A stretch of 64,000 nucleotides of DNA from Vibrio zhugei (GCF_003716875.1 NZ_CP033078.1:2294001-2358000), one strand, 5' to 3'. Counted from the stretch's first letter, positions 19,273 to 28,105 are shown. Numbers and translations: made by a program. The notes: generated from the sequence alone by a model not told the origin.

Positions 19273-19722
19273 ATGAGTGTCTCGCTGATAGGCCGTAGCG
19301 GCGCACTTGCCTTCATCAAAGCCAAGCGCCTTCGTATTCCATTGTTCATGGAACGTGTTTCTGCTGGTTTTCCCTCCCCAGCGCAGGATTATGTTGAGCA
19401 AACGCTCGACCTCAACGAGCTGTGCATCAAGCGACCAGCTGCAACGTTCTTTGTGCGTGTTGAAGGTGATTCTATGATTGATGCCGGGATTCACCCAGAT
19501 GATATTCTGGTGGTTGATCGCTCTGTCCAAGCCGAACACGGTGACATTGTCATCGCGGGTATTCATGGAGAACTCACGGTAAAGGAGCTTCAGCTGAGGC
19601 CGTGCGTCATGCTGATCCCAAGAAACCTGGCGTATGAGCCCATTCATATTCCTGAAGGGACAGAGTTAGAGATATTTGGTGTGGTCACCAATGTGGTGCG
19701 AAACATGCGCCGTAAGTCGTGA
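19273..19722 (+). CDS. umuD: UmuD/RumA, SOS-cleaved polymerase V subunit
   Basis: The protein has 149 aa. The self-cleavage site is Ala31-Gly32 (ERVSAGFPSPA). The serine nucleophile is Ser67 in VEGDSMIDAG and the general base Lys104 in ELTVKELQ; their 37-residue spacing equals that of E. coli Ser60/Lys97. RecA filaments on damaged DNA should trigger cleavage to UmuD', which joins UmuC as polymerase V. The gene is under a near-perfect LexA box and is followed 7 bp later by umuC. In SXT/R391 elements the pair is called rumAB and occupies this position. Confidence 0.95.
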   Translation: MSVSLIGRSGALAFIKAKRLRIPLFMERVSAGFPSPAQDYVEQTLDLNELCIKRPAATFFVRVEGDSMIDAGIHPDDILVVDRSVQAEHGDIVIAGIHGELTVKELQLRPCVMLIPRNLAYEPIHIPEGTELEIFGVVTNVVRNMRRKS

Positions 19723-19729
19723 CGATCCC

Positions 19730-20998
19730 ATGCCAGTATTTGCCTTGGTGGACTGCAACAACTTTTACGCCAGTTGTGAGAAGCTGTTTCGTCCTGATTT
19801 AAAAGATACGCCGATTGTGGTGCTGTCCAACAATGACGGCTGCGTGGTTGCACGGTCGCGTGAAGCTAAGTTACTCGGTATTAAAATGGGCGTACCCGTC
19901 TTTCAAATCAAAGCTGAAATGCAGCGCCATGGCATTTTGGCATTCTCGTCCAATTACGCGCTGTACGCAGATTTGAGCAGTCGAGTGATGCGCACTTTGG
20001 AGGAAATGGCACCACGAGTAGAGGTTTACTCCATTGACGAAGCGTTTTTAGATTTAACCGGTATAGAGTCTGCCATATCTCTTGTCGAGTTCGGGCAACA
20101 AGTGCGAGAGCGCATAGGCCACTGGATTGGGATCACCGTCTGTGTAGGTATTGCACCGACAAAAACACTCGCCAAACTGGCAAACCATGCCGCCAAAAAG
20201 TATCCAGCCACTCAGGGGGTTGTAGACCTGACCAATCCAGATCGGCAACGTCGATTGCTCGCATTAGTCCCGGTTGATGATGTTTGGGGCGTTGGTAGAC
20301 GGCTTTCTAAGCGTTTAAATGCTTTGGGTATCACCACAGCCTTAGATCTCGCCAATGCCTCTCCTAGAGCCATCAGAGACCAGTTCTCGGTGGTTTTAGA
20401 GAGAACCGTCAGAGAGCTCAACGGTGAGTCGTGCATTGAACTTGAAGAGATCCCGCCAACTAAGAAGCAAATCGTCTGTAGCCGTTCATTTGGCGTAAAA
20501 GTAACGCAATTTGAATTGTTACGTGAGGCCATATGCGAATACGCAACCCGCGCCACGGAGAAGCTTCGCAAAGAACAGCAGCAAGCCAAAGTGATGACCG
20601 TGTTTATACGTACCAGCCCCTTTAAGGACAACGAGCCGCAGTACAGCAACTCTGCATCGGGTGAGTTGCTGATCCCCAGTTGCGATACGCGGGACTTTAT
20701 CGAGCTGGCCAATCACTTACTCAAGCGGATTTGGAAAGATGGTTTTCGTTATGCCAAAGCGGGCGTCATGCTGTCTGACTTTTACGATCCCGGCATGTTT
20801 CAACCAGGACTATTCGATGACATATCGACCCGTTCTAATAGCCAACAGTTAATGTCTGTATTGGACACCATTAACCAAAGCGGTGCCGGAAAGGTTTTCT
20901 TTGCTGGACAAGGTACGAAGAAAGATTGGTCGATGAAGCGAGAGCATTTGTCTCCCGCTTATACAACACGCTGGGACCAATTACCGCGAGTGAAGTAG
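19730..20998 (+). CDS. umuC: UmuC/RumB, translesion DNA polymerase V catalytic subunit
   Basis: The protein has 422 aa from the ATG at 19730, the same length as E. coli UmuC; an in-frame upstream codon at 19676 lies inside umuD and is not the start. The Y-family catalytic sites are visible: FALVDCNNFYASCE at the N-terminus and EVYSIDEAFLDL near residue 100. The little-finger and C-terminal parts appear complete. In the original SXT element this gene is split by an antibiotic-resistance insertion; here it is intact, so mutagenic repair should work. It forms a two-gene operon with umuD. Confidence 0.96.
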   Translation: MPVFALVDCNNFYASCEKLFRPDLKDTPIVVLSNNDGCVVARSREAKLLGIKMGVPVFQIKAEMQRHGILAFSSNYALYADLSSRVMRTLEEMAPRVEVYSIDEAFLDLTGIESAISLVEFGQQVRERIGHWIGITVCVGIAPTKTLAKLANHAAKKYPATQGVVDLTNPDRQRRLLALVPVDDVWGVGRRLSKRLNALGITTALDLANASPRAIRDQFSVVLERTVRELNGESCIELEEIPPTKKQIVCSRSFGVKVTQFELLREAICEYATRATEKLRKEQQQAKVMTVFIRTSPFKDNEPQYSNSASGELLIPSCDTRDFIELANHLLKRIWKDGFRYAKAGVMLSDFYDPGMFQPGLFDDISTRSNSQQLMSVLDTINQSGAGKVFFAGQGTKKDWSMKREHLSPAYTTRWDQLPRVK

Positions 20999-21268
20999 TT
21001 TCGATTTGCGCTCCAGTCCGCCATGCAGCGAAATACCTAGTGTGTACAAATATAGGGGGTTAGCTTTTCGATTTCCTAAGGGGGCAAGATTAATTACTTG
21101 ACAGAACTCATTGCGTCAAGGCATCATTTACATAGGTATTTTATGGATGCCAGCCCACCCCAAAGGCAAATCTCTTTAGAGAACCAACTATCCTTATTTA
21201 AAAGTTTTTTTCAGCCATCGTATATGGTGAGGGGTGCACTTTAATCAATGGCTATTGAGGAAAACGAC

Positions 21269-21943
21269 ATGTTAGCTAAGAAACAAAATTTAATTGCACA
21301 CGCAAAAAAAACAGCAAAAAAACTCCACAAAACCTCTCCAGAAAAATCTCACAGCCAGTGCTTGAATCAAACCGCACAAGATTTGGGATTTCGCGATTAT
21401 CACGATTTACTTCAACAAAATAAAATTCAAGGCTCCGAACTCGAAGCTAATATTTGTCTGATTGATAAATACTCTGAAATCATCAAGAAAGTGCTCGCTG
21501 ACTGCATAGACAAAGAACAAAAAGATGAGTTAGTTAATGAGTTTTTGGGGTTGCTATCCACAGCCATCGATACTAATTCAAATTTAAAACATGTTGAGCA
21601 ATTGACAAGATGGACTATTGATAAAGAAAAACTGAAACAATATGGATATTCTTGTCATGAAGGCGAGAACAAACAGCATGAGGATTTAGGCTATATTTTA
21701 GTCGCTATTGGCCATTACTATAGATCTTTAATGGATAATTGTAGCTACCAAATTGGTGAGCATATTAATTTTAAAAGTTATTTCGGCTATTGGCTACGCG
21801 CTATGTACCCTGGCGCTAAAACCAGTTCAAAAGTTTTAGAAACACTTAAGCAACTCTACCCAGAAAACGGTGACCAAGGGCTCTCAATTGGGGCCACATC
21901 TTGGGCACCAACTTGGTGGCTACAGGAGCAAGGAAGAATTTAA
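21269..21943 (+). CDS. Unknown cargo protein between umuC and mobI
   Basis: The protein has 224 aa from the ATG at 21269, chosen for its GAGGAA 6 nt upstream; an ATG at 21248 is an alternative. The first 45 residues (AKKLHKTSPEKSHSQCLNQTAQ, in part, then LGFRDYHDLLQ) resemble the short helical module found at the start of some glyoxalase-superfamily and plasmid proteins. The rest is unrecognised, acidic, without membrane helices, and ends GATSWAPTWWLQEQGRI. Coding is clearly AT-rich compared with umuC and mobI, which suggests later acquisition. A long hairpin closes it off from mobI. It could be a small defence or stress gene, but no function can be claimed. Confidence 0.7.
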   Translation: MLAKKQNLIAHAKKTAKKLHKTSPEKSHSQCLNQTAQDLGFRDYHDLLQQNKIQGSELEANICLIDKYSEIIKKVLADCIDKEQKDELVNEFLGLLSTAIDTNSNLKHVEQLTRWTIDKEKLKQYGYSCHEGENKQHEDLGYILVAIGHYYRSLMDNCSYQIGEHINFKSYFGYWLRAMYPGAKTSSKVLETLKQLYPENGDQGLSIGATSWAPTWWLQEQGRI

Positions 21944-21953
21944 CTCCCTGTAA

Positions 21954-21984
21954 TTTGTCGGGTTAGATATTCTAACCCGACAAA
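21954..21984. terminator. Strong stem-loop between convergent cargo gene and mobI
   Basis: TTTGTCGGGTTAGA and its exact complement form a 14-bp perfect stem around a 3-nt loop, between two convergent stops. No long T-run follows on either strand, so termination may rely on the stem's flanking T residues or it may act as an mRNA 3' stabiliser. Confidence 0.7.
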
Positions 21985-21985
21985 C

Positions 21986-22429
21986 TCAATAGGCATTCAC
22001 TCTGCGACGCAGCATGTTGAGCTTATCAACCTGGCATCGAACATCACTGAAGAATTCTTCTTTCTCCATGGCCAGCGCTAACTCCCATTCTTTGGCCAAA
22101 CCTTGGCAGTCCAAAAATGAGTATCTCAGCTTCGTCTTTGAGATACGCAGCCCCTTGCTAAATACCACGCGTTTGCCTCGTTGACCGTGAAAACTGTTGA
22201 TGTACCACTCGATGCCAAAGCCATACTTAAAGTCTCTGATACGGACACCAAGCAGCCCCCAATCTTTAAAGGGCGCATTTTCGCGAACCTTGTAATGGGT
22301 AACCCAAAAGTCATCAACTTCAGCTCGTGCCAGCGCTTTTAGCCTGTCTGTTTCTTGCTGAAGTAAATCTGATACCTCTGCTTTCCATTGTTCATTGACG
22401 ATTTCTACCAAACCAATTTCCCCATCCAA
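21986..22429 (-). CDS. mobI: MobI-like conjugative transfer initiation protein
   Basis: The 147-aa protein is soluble, with a basic, aromatic core (WYINSFHGQRGKRVVFSKGL, SKTKLRYSFLDCQ) that I associate with the MobI family of SXT/R391 and IncA/C elements. MobI is essential for transfer of these elements and acts at the adjacent oriT with the relaxase TraI. Gene order supports the call: in SXT/R391 mobI lies between rumB and s003, pointing away from the oriT region, exactly as here. The protein appears full length although its relaxase partner is truncated in this window. Confidence 0.68.
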   Translation of the reverse strand: MDGEIGLVEIVNEQWKAEVSDLLQQETDRLKALARAEVDDFWVTHYKVRENAPFKDWGLLGVRIRDFKYGFGIEWYINSFHGQRGKRVVFSKGLRISKTKLRYSFLDCQGLAKEWELALAMEKEEFFSDVRCQVDKLNMLRRRVNAY

Positions 22430-22894
22430 TTAACCCCAAAAGCCAAAACCACTATCCGTTTGGCTTTTGGATCGAAACGCCAAACGTAAAACTGCCGTAA
22501 CAATCACTGTTTGGCGTCTCGATATAAATCAACTCGCGCAATCCCATACCTGACAAGGGATACAGCCCGATTTCACTTAAAAACGCCTAAAAAAGACGTA
22601 TCGTCATGAAGATACAAACCGTTTGGCGAGTTCAGGCCAGAATGCAAACGACGTTTGGCGTCTCGATTTTTTTGACTAGGTCATCCGCCGCCAAACAGAG
22701 CCTATTCTCATACTTTTGCGAAAATGCAATAGGCAGATAGATGAAAGGATTTGTCACCTTTCTGCCCACCGCCAGTGCACCGAATCCTGATAATGACATT
22801 TGAGTGAACCGACAGAGCACTTGGAAATGCCCAAGCGTGGCCAGTGCGGTTGATTGAAAACCGTTAGAGCACTTTGAGTGCACAGGAGATAAGT
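22430..22894. other. Candidate oriT and srpC centromere-like region with GTTTGGCG repeats
   Basis: This 465-bp region lies between divergent mobI and the actin-like ATPase gene. It contains GTTTGGCG at 22509, 22621 and 22653 on the plus strand and, complemented, at 22479-22486 and 22689-22696; CGTTTGGC at 22457 pairs with GCCAAACG at 22479 as an 8-bp stem. Two copies extend to the identical 15-mer GTTTGGCGTCTCGAT (22509-22523 and 22653-22667). Further stems are GCCTATT/AATAGGC and GAAAGG/CCTTTC. In SXT/R391, oriT lies between mobI and s003 and a centromere-like srpC is proposed upstream of srpM. No nick site can be named from the sequence alone. Confidence 0.62.
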
Positions 22895-23869
22895 ATGTTT
22901 GTACTAGGCGTAGATATCGGTTACTCAAACCTGAAGCTGGCAATTGGCCAATCAGGCAGTGAACCGAAAACCATTATTCTGCCTGCGGGTGCCGGTCCTG
23001 CGGATCGTATGCCAGAGCGTATCGGTGGAGGCGATGATGAAACTTGTTTGTATGTGTCAGTCGATAATGAGCGTTGGGCCGCTGGTGTTCCTGCTGGACG
23101 CCTTCAAGGCTGGGAACGAGAGCTTCACCCGGAATATCCCACCACAAAAACCTATAAGGCACTTTTTCATGCCGCCTTGTTAATGGCTGAAACAGAATCC
23201 ATCGATTTGGTTGTCACTGGATTACCGGTTTCCCAGTTTCATGAACCACAACGTAAGTCTGACCTTGTGAAGCGTTTAAAAGGTGTCCATCAAGTGACGC
23301 CTAAGCGCAGCATCACAGTTCATGACGTCAAAGTGCTGCCTCAGCCTGCCGGTGCCTATATGGATCTGGTTCAAACAGGTGGAGATTTGGGCTTGATTGA
23401 AGAAGGTCGCGTCGTCGTCATAGATCCCGGCTTTTTTTCTGTTGACTGGGTTGCCCTTGAGGCCGGAGAAATTCGCTACAGCTCATCAGGAACCAGTCTT
23501 CAGGCAATGTCCGTGCTACTGGAAACCATTGATAAGCTGATTTCGGAAGATCACGGTGCCAAAGTAGGTATGGATCGACTTGAAAAAGCCATGAGAACCG
23601 GCGACTTGCAGGTGCTGCTGTTTGGAGAAAAGGTCGATATTTCACCTTATCTAAATGCTGCCATGAAAAAGGTAGCGCCTGTTGCTCTTACAGCCATGCG
23701 CCAATCCATGCGTAACGAAAGCATCAATGCGGACTTGGTATTGATCGCCGGAGGTGGAGCCATGGCTTATAAGGAAGCGGCCAAGGAGATTTTTTCACGA
23801 AGCAAGATCATCGTGCCGGAACAATCTGTTTTGGCGAACGTCCGAGGCTTCTGGTTTTATGGGGCATGA
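22895..23869 (+). CDS. srpM: Actin-like ParM/StbA-type ATPase (SrpM-like)
   Basis: The protein has 324 aa from the ATG at 22895, which has AGGAG 7 nt upstream. It begins with the phosphate-1 loop of actin-fold ATPases, LGVDIGYSNLKLAIG, has a phosphate-2-like segment VIDPGFFSVDW near 180 and an adenosine-type motif LIAGGGAMAYKEAA near 290. Such proteins polymerise to separate plasmid copies. SXT/R391 ICEs carry a segregation locus, srpM with srpR and a cis site, at this place next to int. The small partner gene follows with a 4-bp overlap. The repeat-rich upstream region could be the DNA site. Confidence 0.8.
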   Translation: MFVLGVDIGYSNLKLAIGQSGSEPKTIILPAGAGPADRMPERIGGGDDETCLYVSVDNERWAAGVPAGRLQGWERELHPEYPTTKTYKALFHAALLMAETESIDLVVTGLPVSQFHEPQRKSDLVKRLKGVHQVTPKRSITVHDVKVLPQPAGAYMDLVQTGGDLGLIEEGRVVVIDPGFFSVDWVALEAGEIRYSSSGTSLQAMSVLLETIDKLISEDHGAKVGMDRLEKAMRTGDLQVLLFGEKVDISPYLNAAMKKVAPVALTAMRQSMRNESINADLVLIAGGGAMAYKEAAKEIFSRSKIIVPEQSVLANVRGFWFYGA

Positions 23870-24141
23870 TTATGAGAGTTGTGGTCAACATTCCCCCAGG
23901 GAGCCACCCTGAACTGCTCAAAGAATTGGAAAAGACGCCGCCACGGGAACGCGCTGAGCGTCTGCGGATGCTGGCCACCTTTGGCTTAATTCAAATGAGC
24001 CAAGCCAATCTATCCACGACATCTGTACCGGTGGATGGCCTTGCACCGGATGGTGACGTTACTTCCATGAGTACAGCGCCAGAACCCAAAGCAGAATCAC
24101 GTAAACAATCATTAAAATCAAAACTAGGGCTGGGCTTATAA
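23866..24141 (+). CDS. srpR: Small partner of the actin-like ATPase (SrpR/StbB-like)
   Basis: The 91-aa protein has a compact N-terminal part (VVVNIPPGSHPELLKELEK, then PPRERAERLRMLATFGLIQ) that looks like a ribbon-helix-helix or StbB-type DNA-binding domain, and a flexible Ser/Pro-rich tail ending KSKLGLGL. It overlaps the ATPase stop by ATGA and is followed 1 bp later by the integrase gene, so three genes form one unit. By position it is the adaptor linking the actin-like filament to DNA and probably autorepresses. The family call is by context. Confidence 0.65.
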   Translation: MIMRVVVNIPPGSHPELLKELEKTPPRERAERLRMLATFGLIQMSQANLSTTSVPVDGLAPDGDVTSMSTAPEPKAESRKQSLKSKLGLGL

Positions 24142-24142
24142 C

Positions 24143-25384
24143 ATGGCGTTATCAGTTAGCTGGCTCGATGCCAGGTTAAATAAAGAAGCAAAAGAAACCG
24201 TAGTAAAAGCCGACCGAGATGGGCTAAGTGCTCGGGTATCGCCCAAGGGCAAAATTGTTTTTCAGTTTCGCTATCGTTTCGATGGCAAGCAACAGCGGGT
24301 AGACATAGGTACTTACCCACTTATGAAGCTTGCTGAAGCCAGGAATGAGCTGGATAGGTTAAGGGCGGTACTCGACCAAGGCAGAAACCCCAAGCTCTAC
24401 CTACAGCAGGAACGGGCCAAGTATTCTGCCAATCAAAGCTTCGAATCGATTTTTCGAGACTGGATAGACTCTGCCGGTAAACAAGGGCTAAAGGAGAAAA
24501 CGTGGCACTACCAAAAACGCAGCAGTGAAATATATTTGCTGCCCCGACTTGGCAAGTACCCATTAACTGACATCAATGAATTGTCCTTACGAAACTGTCT
24601 TCGTGAGGTTTCGGAGACGTCCCCTTCAAACACAGAACGCCTAGTTTCTGTGCTGCATAAGTTTTATGACTGGCGGATAGATGAACAGATTTTGGAAATT
24701 AACGCTGCCGCTGGGATCACTGCAAAAAAGGTCGGCGGTAAGAAAGGCAAACGAACTCGGGTGCTAAACGACAACGAAATCAGGATACTTTGGCGCTATT
24801 TGCATGAGTCAAAAATCACTGAGAAGAATCGCATCTACATAAAACTGCTTCTGCTATTGGGCGGTCGCAAGGGCGAACTCATTCAAGCTGAAAAGCATCA
24901 CTTTGACTTGCAATCTGCAATGTGGACAGTGCCCATAGAGATCCGCAAACAAGGTGAGAAAATTGGAGCGCCGATCATGCGGCCATTGATTAGGCCTGCT
25001 ATCGAGCTGATTGAACTGGCGATGCAGATGAGCAAATCAACCTACTTGTTTCCCGCGAACGGACAAGAAGAGCTTGCCACAAATGGCTTTGATACCACTA
25101 TTCCTAACAATGTGAAAATCTGGGCTCGCAGATCGCTTGGTATTGAGATGGAACACTGGTCTATGCATGATCTTCGCAGAACGATGCGAACGCGAATGTC
25201 GGCCATCACGACGCAAGAAGTTGCCGAGTTGATGATTGGCCACAGCAAAAAAGGGTTGGATGCTATCTACAACCAATATCAGTACCTGGATGAAATGCGT
25301 CATGCTTACGACGTTTGGTATCAACAGCTAGAGACCATCATCGAGCCGACAGGCTTTTCATTCAACTGGCGTTTCGGACAATAA
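24143..25384 (+). CDS. int: ICE tyrosine integrase (P4/SXT type)
   Basis: The 413-aa protein has an N-terminal DUF4102-like arm-binding domain (WLDARLNKEAKETVV, FRYRFDGKQQRVDIG, YPLMKLAEAR), a SAM-like core-binding domain and a C-terminal catalytic domain with Arg in LLLGGRKGEL, HDLRRTMRTR, IGHSKKG and the nucleophile region YNQYQY. The complete R-H-R-H-Y set suggests activity. Length and order next to xis match the SXT integrase, which uses the 5' end of prfC; a broken prfC is present at 28106-28198. It is read together with the segregation genes. Confidence 0.93.
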   Translation: MALSVSWLDARLNKEAKETVVKADRDGLSARVSPKGKIVFQFRYRFDGKQQRVDIGTYPLMKLAEARNELDRLRAVLDQGRNPKLYLQQERAKYSANQSFESIFRDWIDSAGKQGLKEKTWHYQKRSSEIYLLPRLGKYPLTDINELSLRNCLREVSETSPSNTERLVSVLHKFYDWRIDEQILEINAAAGITAKKVGGKKGKRTRVLNDNEIRILWRYLHESKITEKNRIYIKLLLLLGGRKGELIQAEKHHFDLQSAMWTVPIEIRKQGEKIGAPIMRPLIRPAIELIELAMQMSKSTYLFPANGQEELATNGFDTTIPNNVKIWARRSLGIEMEHWSMHDLRRTMRTRMSAITTQEVAELMIGHSKKGLDAIYNQYQYLDEMRHAYDVWYQQLETIIEPTGFSFNWRFGQ

Positions 25385-25400
25385 AATAAAAGAAAGAGGC

Positions 25401-25595
25401 TCAGTCCTCTTTCTTCTCATACTCCTCCAAATCTTCAATGTGCCACAGCTTATTTCGTGTATTTCGGTTGATACGAGGTTGCGGCAAGCTGCCATCTTTT
25501 ATTCTTCGCCAGAGCGTCGTATAGCTAATGTGGTAACGAGCCATCACTTCGTAAGATGTTAGAAAAGGGGTTACCTGGTGCGCTACTGCTGTCAT
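25401..25595 (-). CDS. xis: AlpA-like excisionase (Xis)
   Basis: The 64-aa MerR/AlpA-type helix-turn-helix protein has LTSYEVMARYHISYTTLWRR followed by a wing with KLWHIEDLEEYE. The start at 25595 is chosen because AGGAG lies 7 nt upstream. It is transcribed toward int, tail to tail, with 16 bp between the stops. Proteins of this type bend the attachment site so that the integrase excises the element. Confidence 0.82.
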   Translation of the reverse strand: MTAVAHQVTPFLTSYEVMARYHISYTTLWRRIKDGSLPQPRINRNTRNKLWHIEDLEEYEKKED

Positions 25596-25811
25596 CTGCA
25601 TTCTCCTGAAAATCAATGTAAAGCTATCATCGCCTGGTTCATCACTTGTTGATGGTCAGAAAGATGCATGATTTGTTCAGAAGATCAGCCTTATCATGAC
25701 ACCGGTATCATTGTGCAGTTTACCAAATTTCCAGTTTACGGCGAAAAGCGCCGTAAAATCGCATTAAGTTAAACCATCTTTATCGATATGCACGCTCTAG
25801 CTACTAGGAAT

Positions 25812-27026
25812 TCAGCGTAGCGGTATACTTCGTAAGTGCATTTCGATGGCTTCAATCACTGACTTAGTGAGGGGTAAATGCGCTTTTTCTTTCGCCCATA
25901 CCTCATGGAAGCCTGCTACAGTTTGCTTTGCAGTATCTAACACCAATTTTTCTGGCAACATGGCTTTAGCCGCTAAGTGTGATAGCTCATCCAGCGTGAA
26001 ATCGCTGAATCTCTTGCTACGGCTCACCTTCAGCGATGCACTATCATCGGGGATATAAGGAATGGTTGAAACAAAGTCATAAGCAGGCGCAATCGATGCG
26101 GTGCGCTTATCTTTGTAGATCACAGACCAATTCTTCAAATGCATATCCGCATTGCCAATTAGGGTATTGAACACCAGTCGGCGAGTAAATTCAGCAATGT
26201 CTTCGTCTTGCCCTTCAATACCGATAACCTGAGCAATATTTCGCATACTGGCTTTTTTGTACTTATCTTGAGGATAAACGCCAAACACTTGCGCAAAGTC
26301 CTCAATGTGCACAGCTTGACCATCTGCACGGTCAAAACGCTTGATCACAAAAGCGCTATCACCAAATTTGCCAATGCCATTTGGGATATTAGTAATCCGA
26401 TTAATAGGGAGTAGCTGCGTTTCTGGCACGTCCATTCCCAACATTCGAGCCAGTTCCATCATTGAATATTCATTTTCTGGCACAGCTTCAAACCGAGACG
26501 ACGGTAATTTTACAATCCAAGAGCCACCTTGACCGGTTGCTGGGATCGTCAAACCGCCATTTGCCTGCTGCACAGCTGAAAACTTCAATTGAACTCCCGC
26601 TAATGAAAAACGCATTGGCCCATCTGTTTTCGTTTCATCTTCTATGTCTTGATGCACATTAGGTGGTAAGGCTTCACCATCCGCAGGCTCAACCGTGATC
26701 GCGCCTGCCAAATCCTGTCCCAGCACCCACAATAGAAAAAACTCCCGCGCTGGATTAACACCGGCACGCTCTGCCAGGTAATTTCGCATGGTTTCTTCTG
26801 GCAAAAGGTTAGAGAAAAACGGGGTTAACTTGGTTTGGGTCGGTTTGAAGCTAGTCAGCAAGCCACCTAGCGAATCTTTAAAGCCAAGCCCTAACACAGG
26901 CCGTGATTCGTCATTAATGTACGAATCCATAAAGGCAAAAAGTGTTCTGTCATTGCCCACGTTGGTGATCGTTGCAATGGGTTCACCGTAAAGCAAAACG
27001 TTGAGCGTAGAGACATGGTTAGTCAT
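25812..27026 (-). CDS. hipA: HipA-type serine/threonine kinase toxin
   Basis: The 404-aa protein has an N-terminal couple_hipA domain (NVLLYGEPIATITN, RPVLGLGF) and the HipA catalytic region with LIGNADMHLKNWSVIY and YDFVST. The ATP pocket is probably around GGSWIVKLPS. HipA kinases phosphorylate targets such as glutamyl-tRNA synthetase and arrest growth. The start overlaps the antitoxin gene by 8 bp. It sits between xis and the attachment site, where an addiction pair would favour keeping the element. Confidence 0.9.
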   Translation of the reverse strand: MTNHVSTLNVLLYGEPIATITNVGNDRTLFAFMDSYINDESRPVLGLGFKDSLGGLLTSFKPTQTKLTPFFSNLLPEETMRNYLAERAGVNPAREFFLLWVLGQDLAGAITVEPADGEALPPNVHQDIEDETKTDGPMRFSLAGVQLKFSAVQQANGGLTIPATGQGGSWIVKLPSSRFEAVPENEYSMMELARMLGMDVPETQLLPINRITNIPNGIGKFGDSAFVIKRFDRADGQAVHIEDFAQVFGVYPQDKYKKASMRNIAQVIGIEGQDEDIAEFTRRLVFNTLIGNADMHLKNWSVIYKDKRTASIAPAYDFVSTIPYIPDDSASLKVSRSKRFSDFTLDELSHLAAKAMLPEKLVLDTAKQTVAGFHEVWAKEKAHLPLTKSVIEAIEMHLRSIPLR

Positions 27027-27339
27027 CGTCGTCTTCCTCTAACTGATATGCGGGCGACATTGGCTCACCCTCGTCGCTGATGCCGTTAATACCTTGTCCA
27101 CTTCGAATGATCGACTTGATGGCAGGTACAGATTTTTTAGGCGCAACCAATAGCTCTAGGTCTAGTACACGGGCAAGAGCAATCAAACTGGATACTCTTA
27201 AATCAACACCGCCAGACTCGATTCTGGATATATGGCTTTGCGGCACACCCGAACGCGCGCTCAGCTCTCTTTGACTAAAACCTTTACGTACCCGAGCTTC
27301 TCGAAGGCTTTCTAGTATCTGCTCTGTTACATAGCTCAT
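27019..27339 (-). CDS. hipB: HipB-type antitoxin, HTH_XRE repressor
   Basis: The 106-aa protein carries a Xre helix-turn-helix (GFSQRELSARSGVPQSHISR) and a long acidic tail ending EEDDDD. It precedes hipA in the operon and should bind both HipA and the shared promoter. The start has AAGGTG 8 nt upstream. AT-rich repeats with TATATAC/GTATC pieces upstream may be the operator. Confidence 0.9.
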   Translation of the reverse strand: MSYVTEQILESLREARVRKGFSQRELSARSGVPQSHISRIESGGVDLRVSSLIALARVLDLELLVAPKKSVPAIKSIIRSGQGINGISDEGEPMSPAYQLEEDDDD

Positions 27340-28105
27340 TTCGATACACCTTAATACATCACTTAAGAATAATTATATACAAAAATATATCACGGTAACT
27401 CAAATAACACAAATTCGATTAGCCATTACATATCAAAAGCCATGAACTGATACATAATTACATATAAGTAGAAGGAGATTTTTGTCATCGACAAAAGAGC
27501 GATACTCTCGCTGATAATCGCGAACTGACACATCAAACTCCCTAAGTACTTTTGTCGCTCAGACCTTATACAGCAGGGGCTACAGAAGAACTCGCGTCAA
27601 ATCTCCAGAAGATAAGTGCAACAAAGAGGAAGTTTGTACACAGTTACAGGAAATTTTGTACACACAGGCCGATAATAAAGTGCAAAACGAGGGTATGAAC
27701 TGTAGTTAAATTTGAGGGTAAGTCCGATATCTCAGTTAGAAATAGTCGTATTGGTTCGCTTCAAGCATCTTCAAAAACAAACACCAAAGCAAGAATCACA
27801 CCAACAATAAACCCCTTAATTAAATTTTGTATTTTGGTGCAGAAGAAAACATTTATCAAAAAATGGGGACTCTTTTTAGATGTAGTACTTTTCACGTCAA
27901 ACCCTGTAACCACAAGGCCTACAGCCAAGTTTGTGTCATGGAATTATCGCCAAAGGCCTTTAAAACGGAATTTGTACTCAAGTTTGTACACACTTTCCGA
28001 GGTTACGCTTGAACATCATTGAAAAGCAAAGAAACGAGAAAAAGACAAAAAGCCTTTAAATTCAGTACGTAGAGATGTGATTGTGGTGTGCAATGAAAGG
28101 TGGTT
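27340..28105. other. Attachment-proximal non-coding region with TTTGTACACA repeats
   Basis: No convincing gene is present in about 770 bp. The decamer TTTGTACACA occurs at 27633-27642, 27655-27664 and 27983-27992, with a one-mismatch copy TTTGTACTCA at 27971-27980; a further copy on the other strand is at 21041-21050. Their clustering near the integration junction suggests integrase arm-type or accessory sites, but this is inference. Confidence 0.5.

Noticed and set aside
19222..19647. 141-aa frame antisense to umuD
   Set aside because: It covers the LexA box and umuD; umuD has all catalytic residues, so the antisense frame is a shadow.
21269..21943. Assigning the cargo gene as a glyoxalase-family protein
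   Set aside because: Only the N-terminal 45-residue module resembles proteins carrying such domains; no glyoxalase fold motifs are seen.
22457..22696. GTTTGGCG repeats considered as CRISPR
   Set aside because: Copies are 8-15 bp, in both orientations and irregularly spaced, with no cas genes nearby.
27827..28022. Two small frames (60-62 codons) near the att junction
   Set aside because: They overlap each other in different frames, lack ribosome-binding sites and cover the TTTGTACACA repeats.
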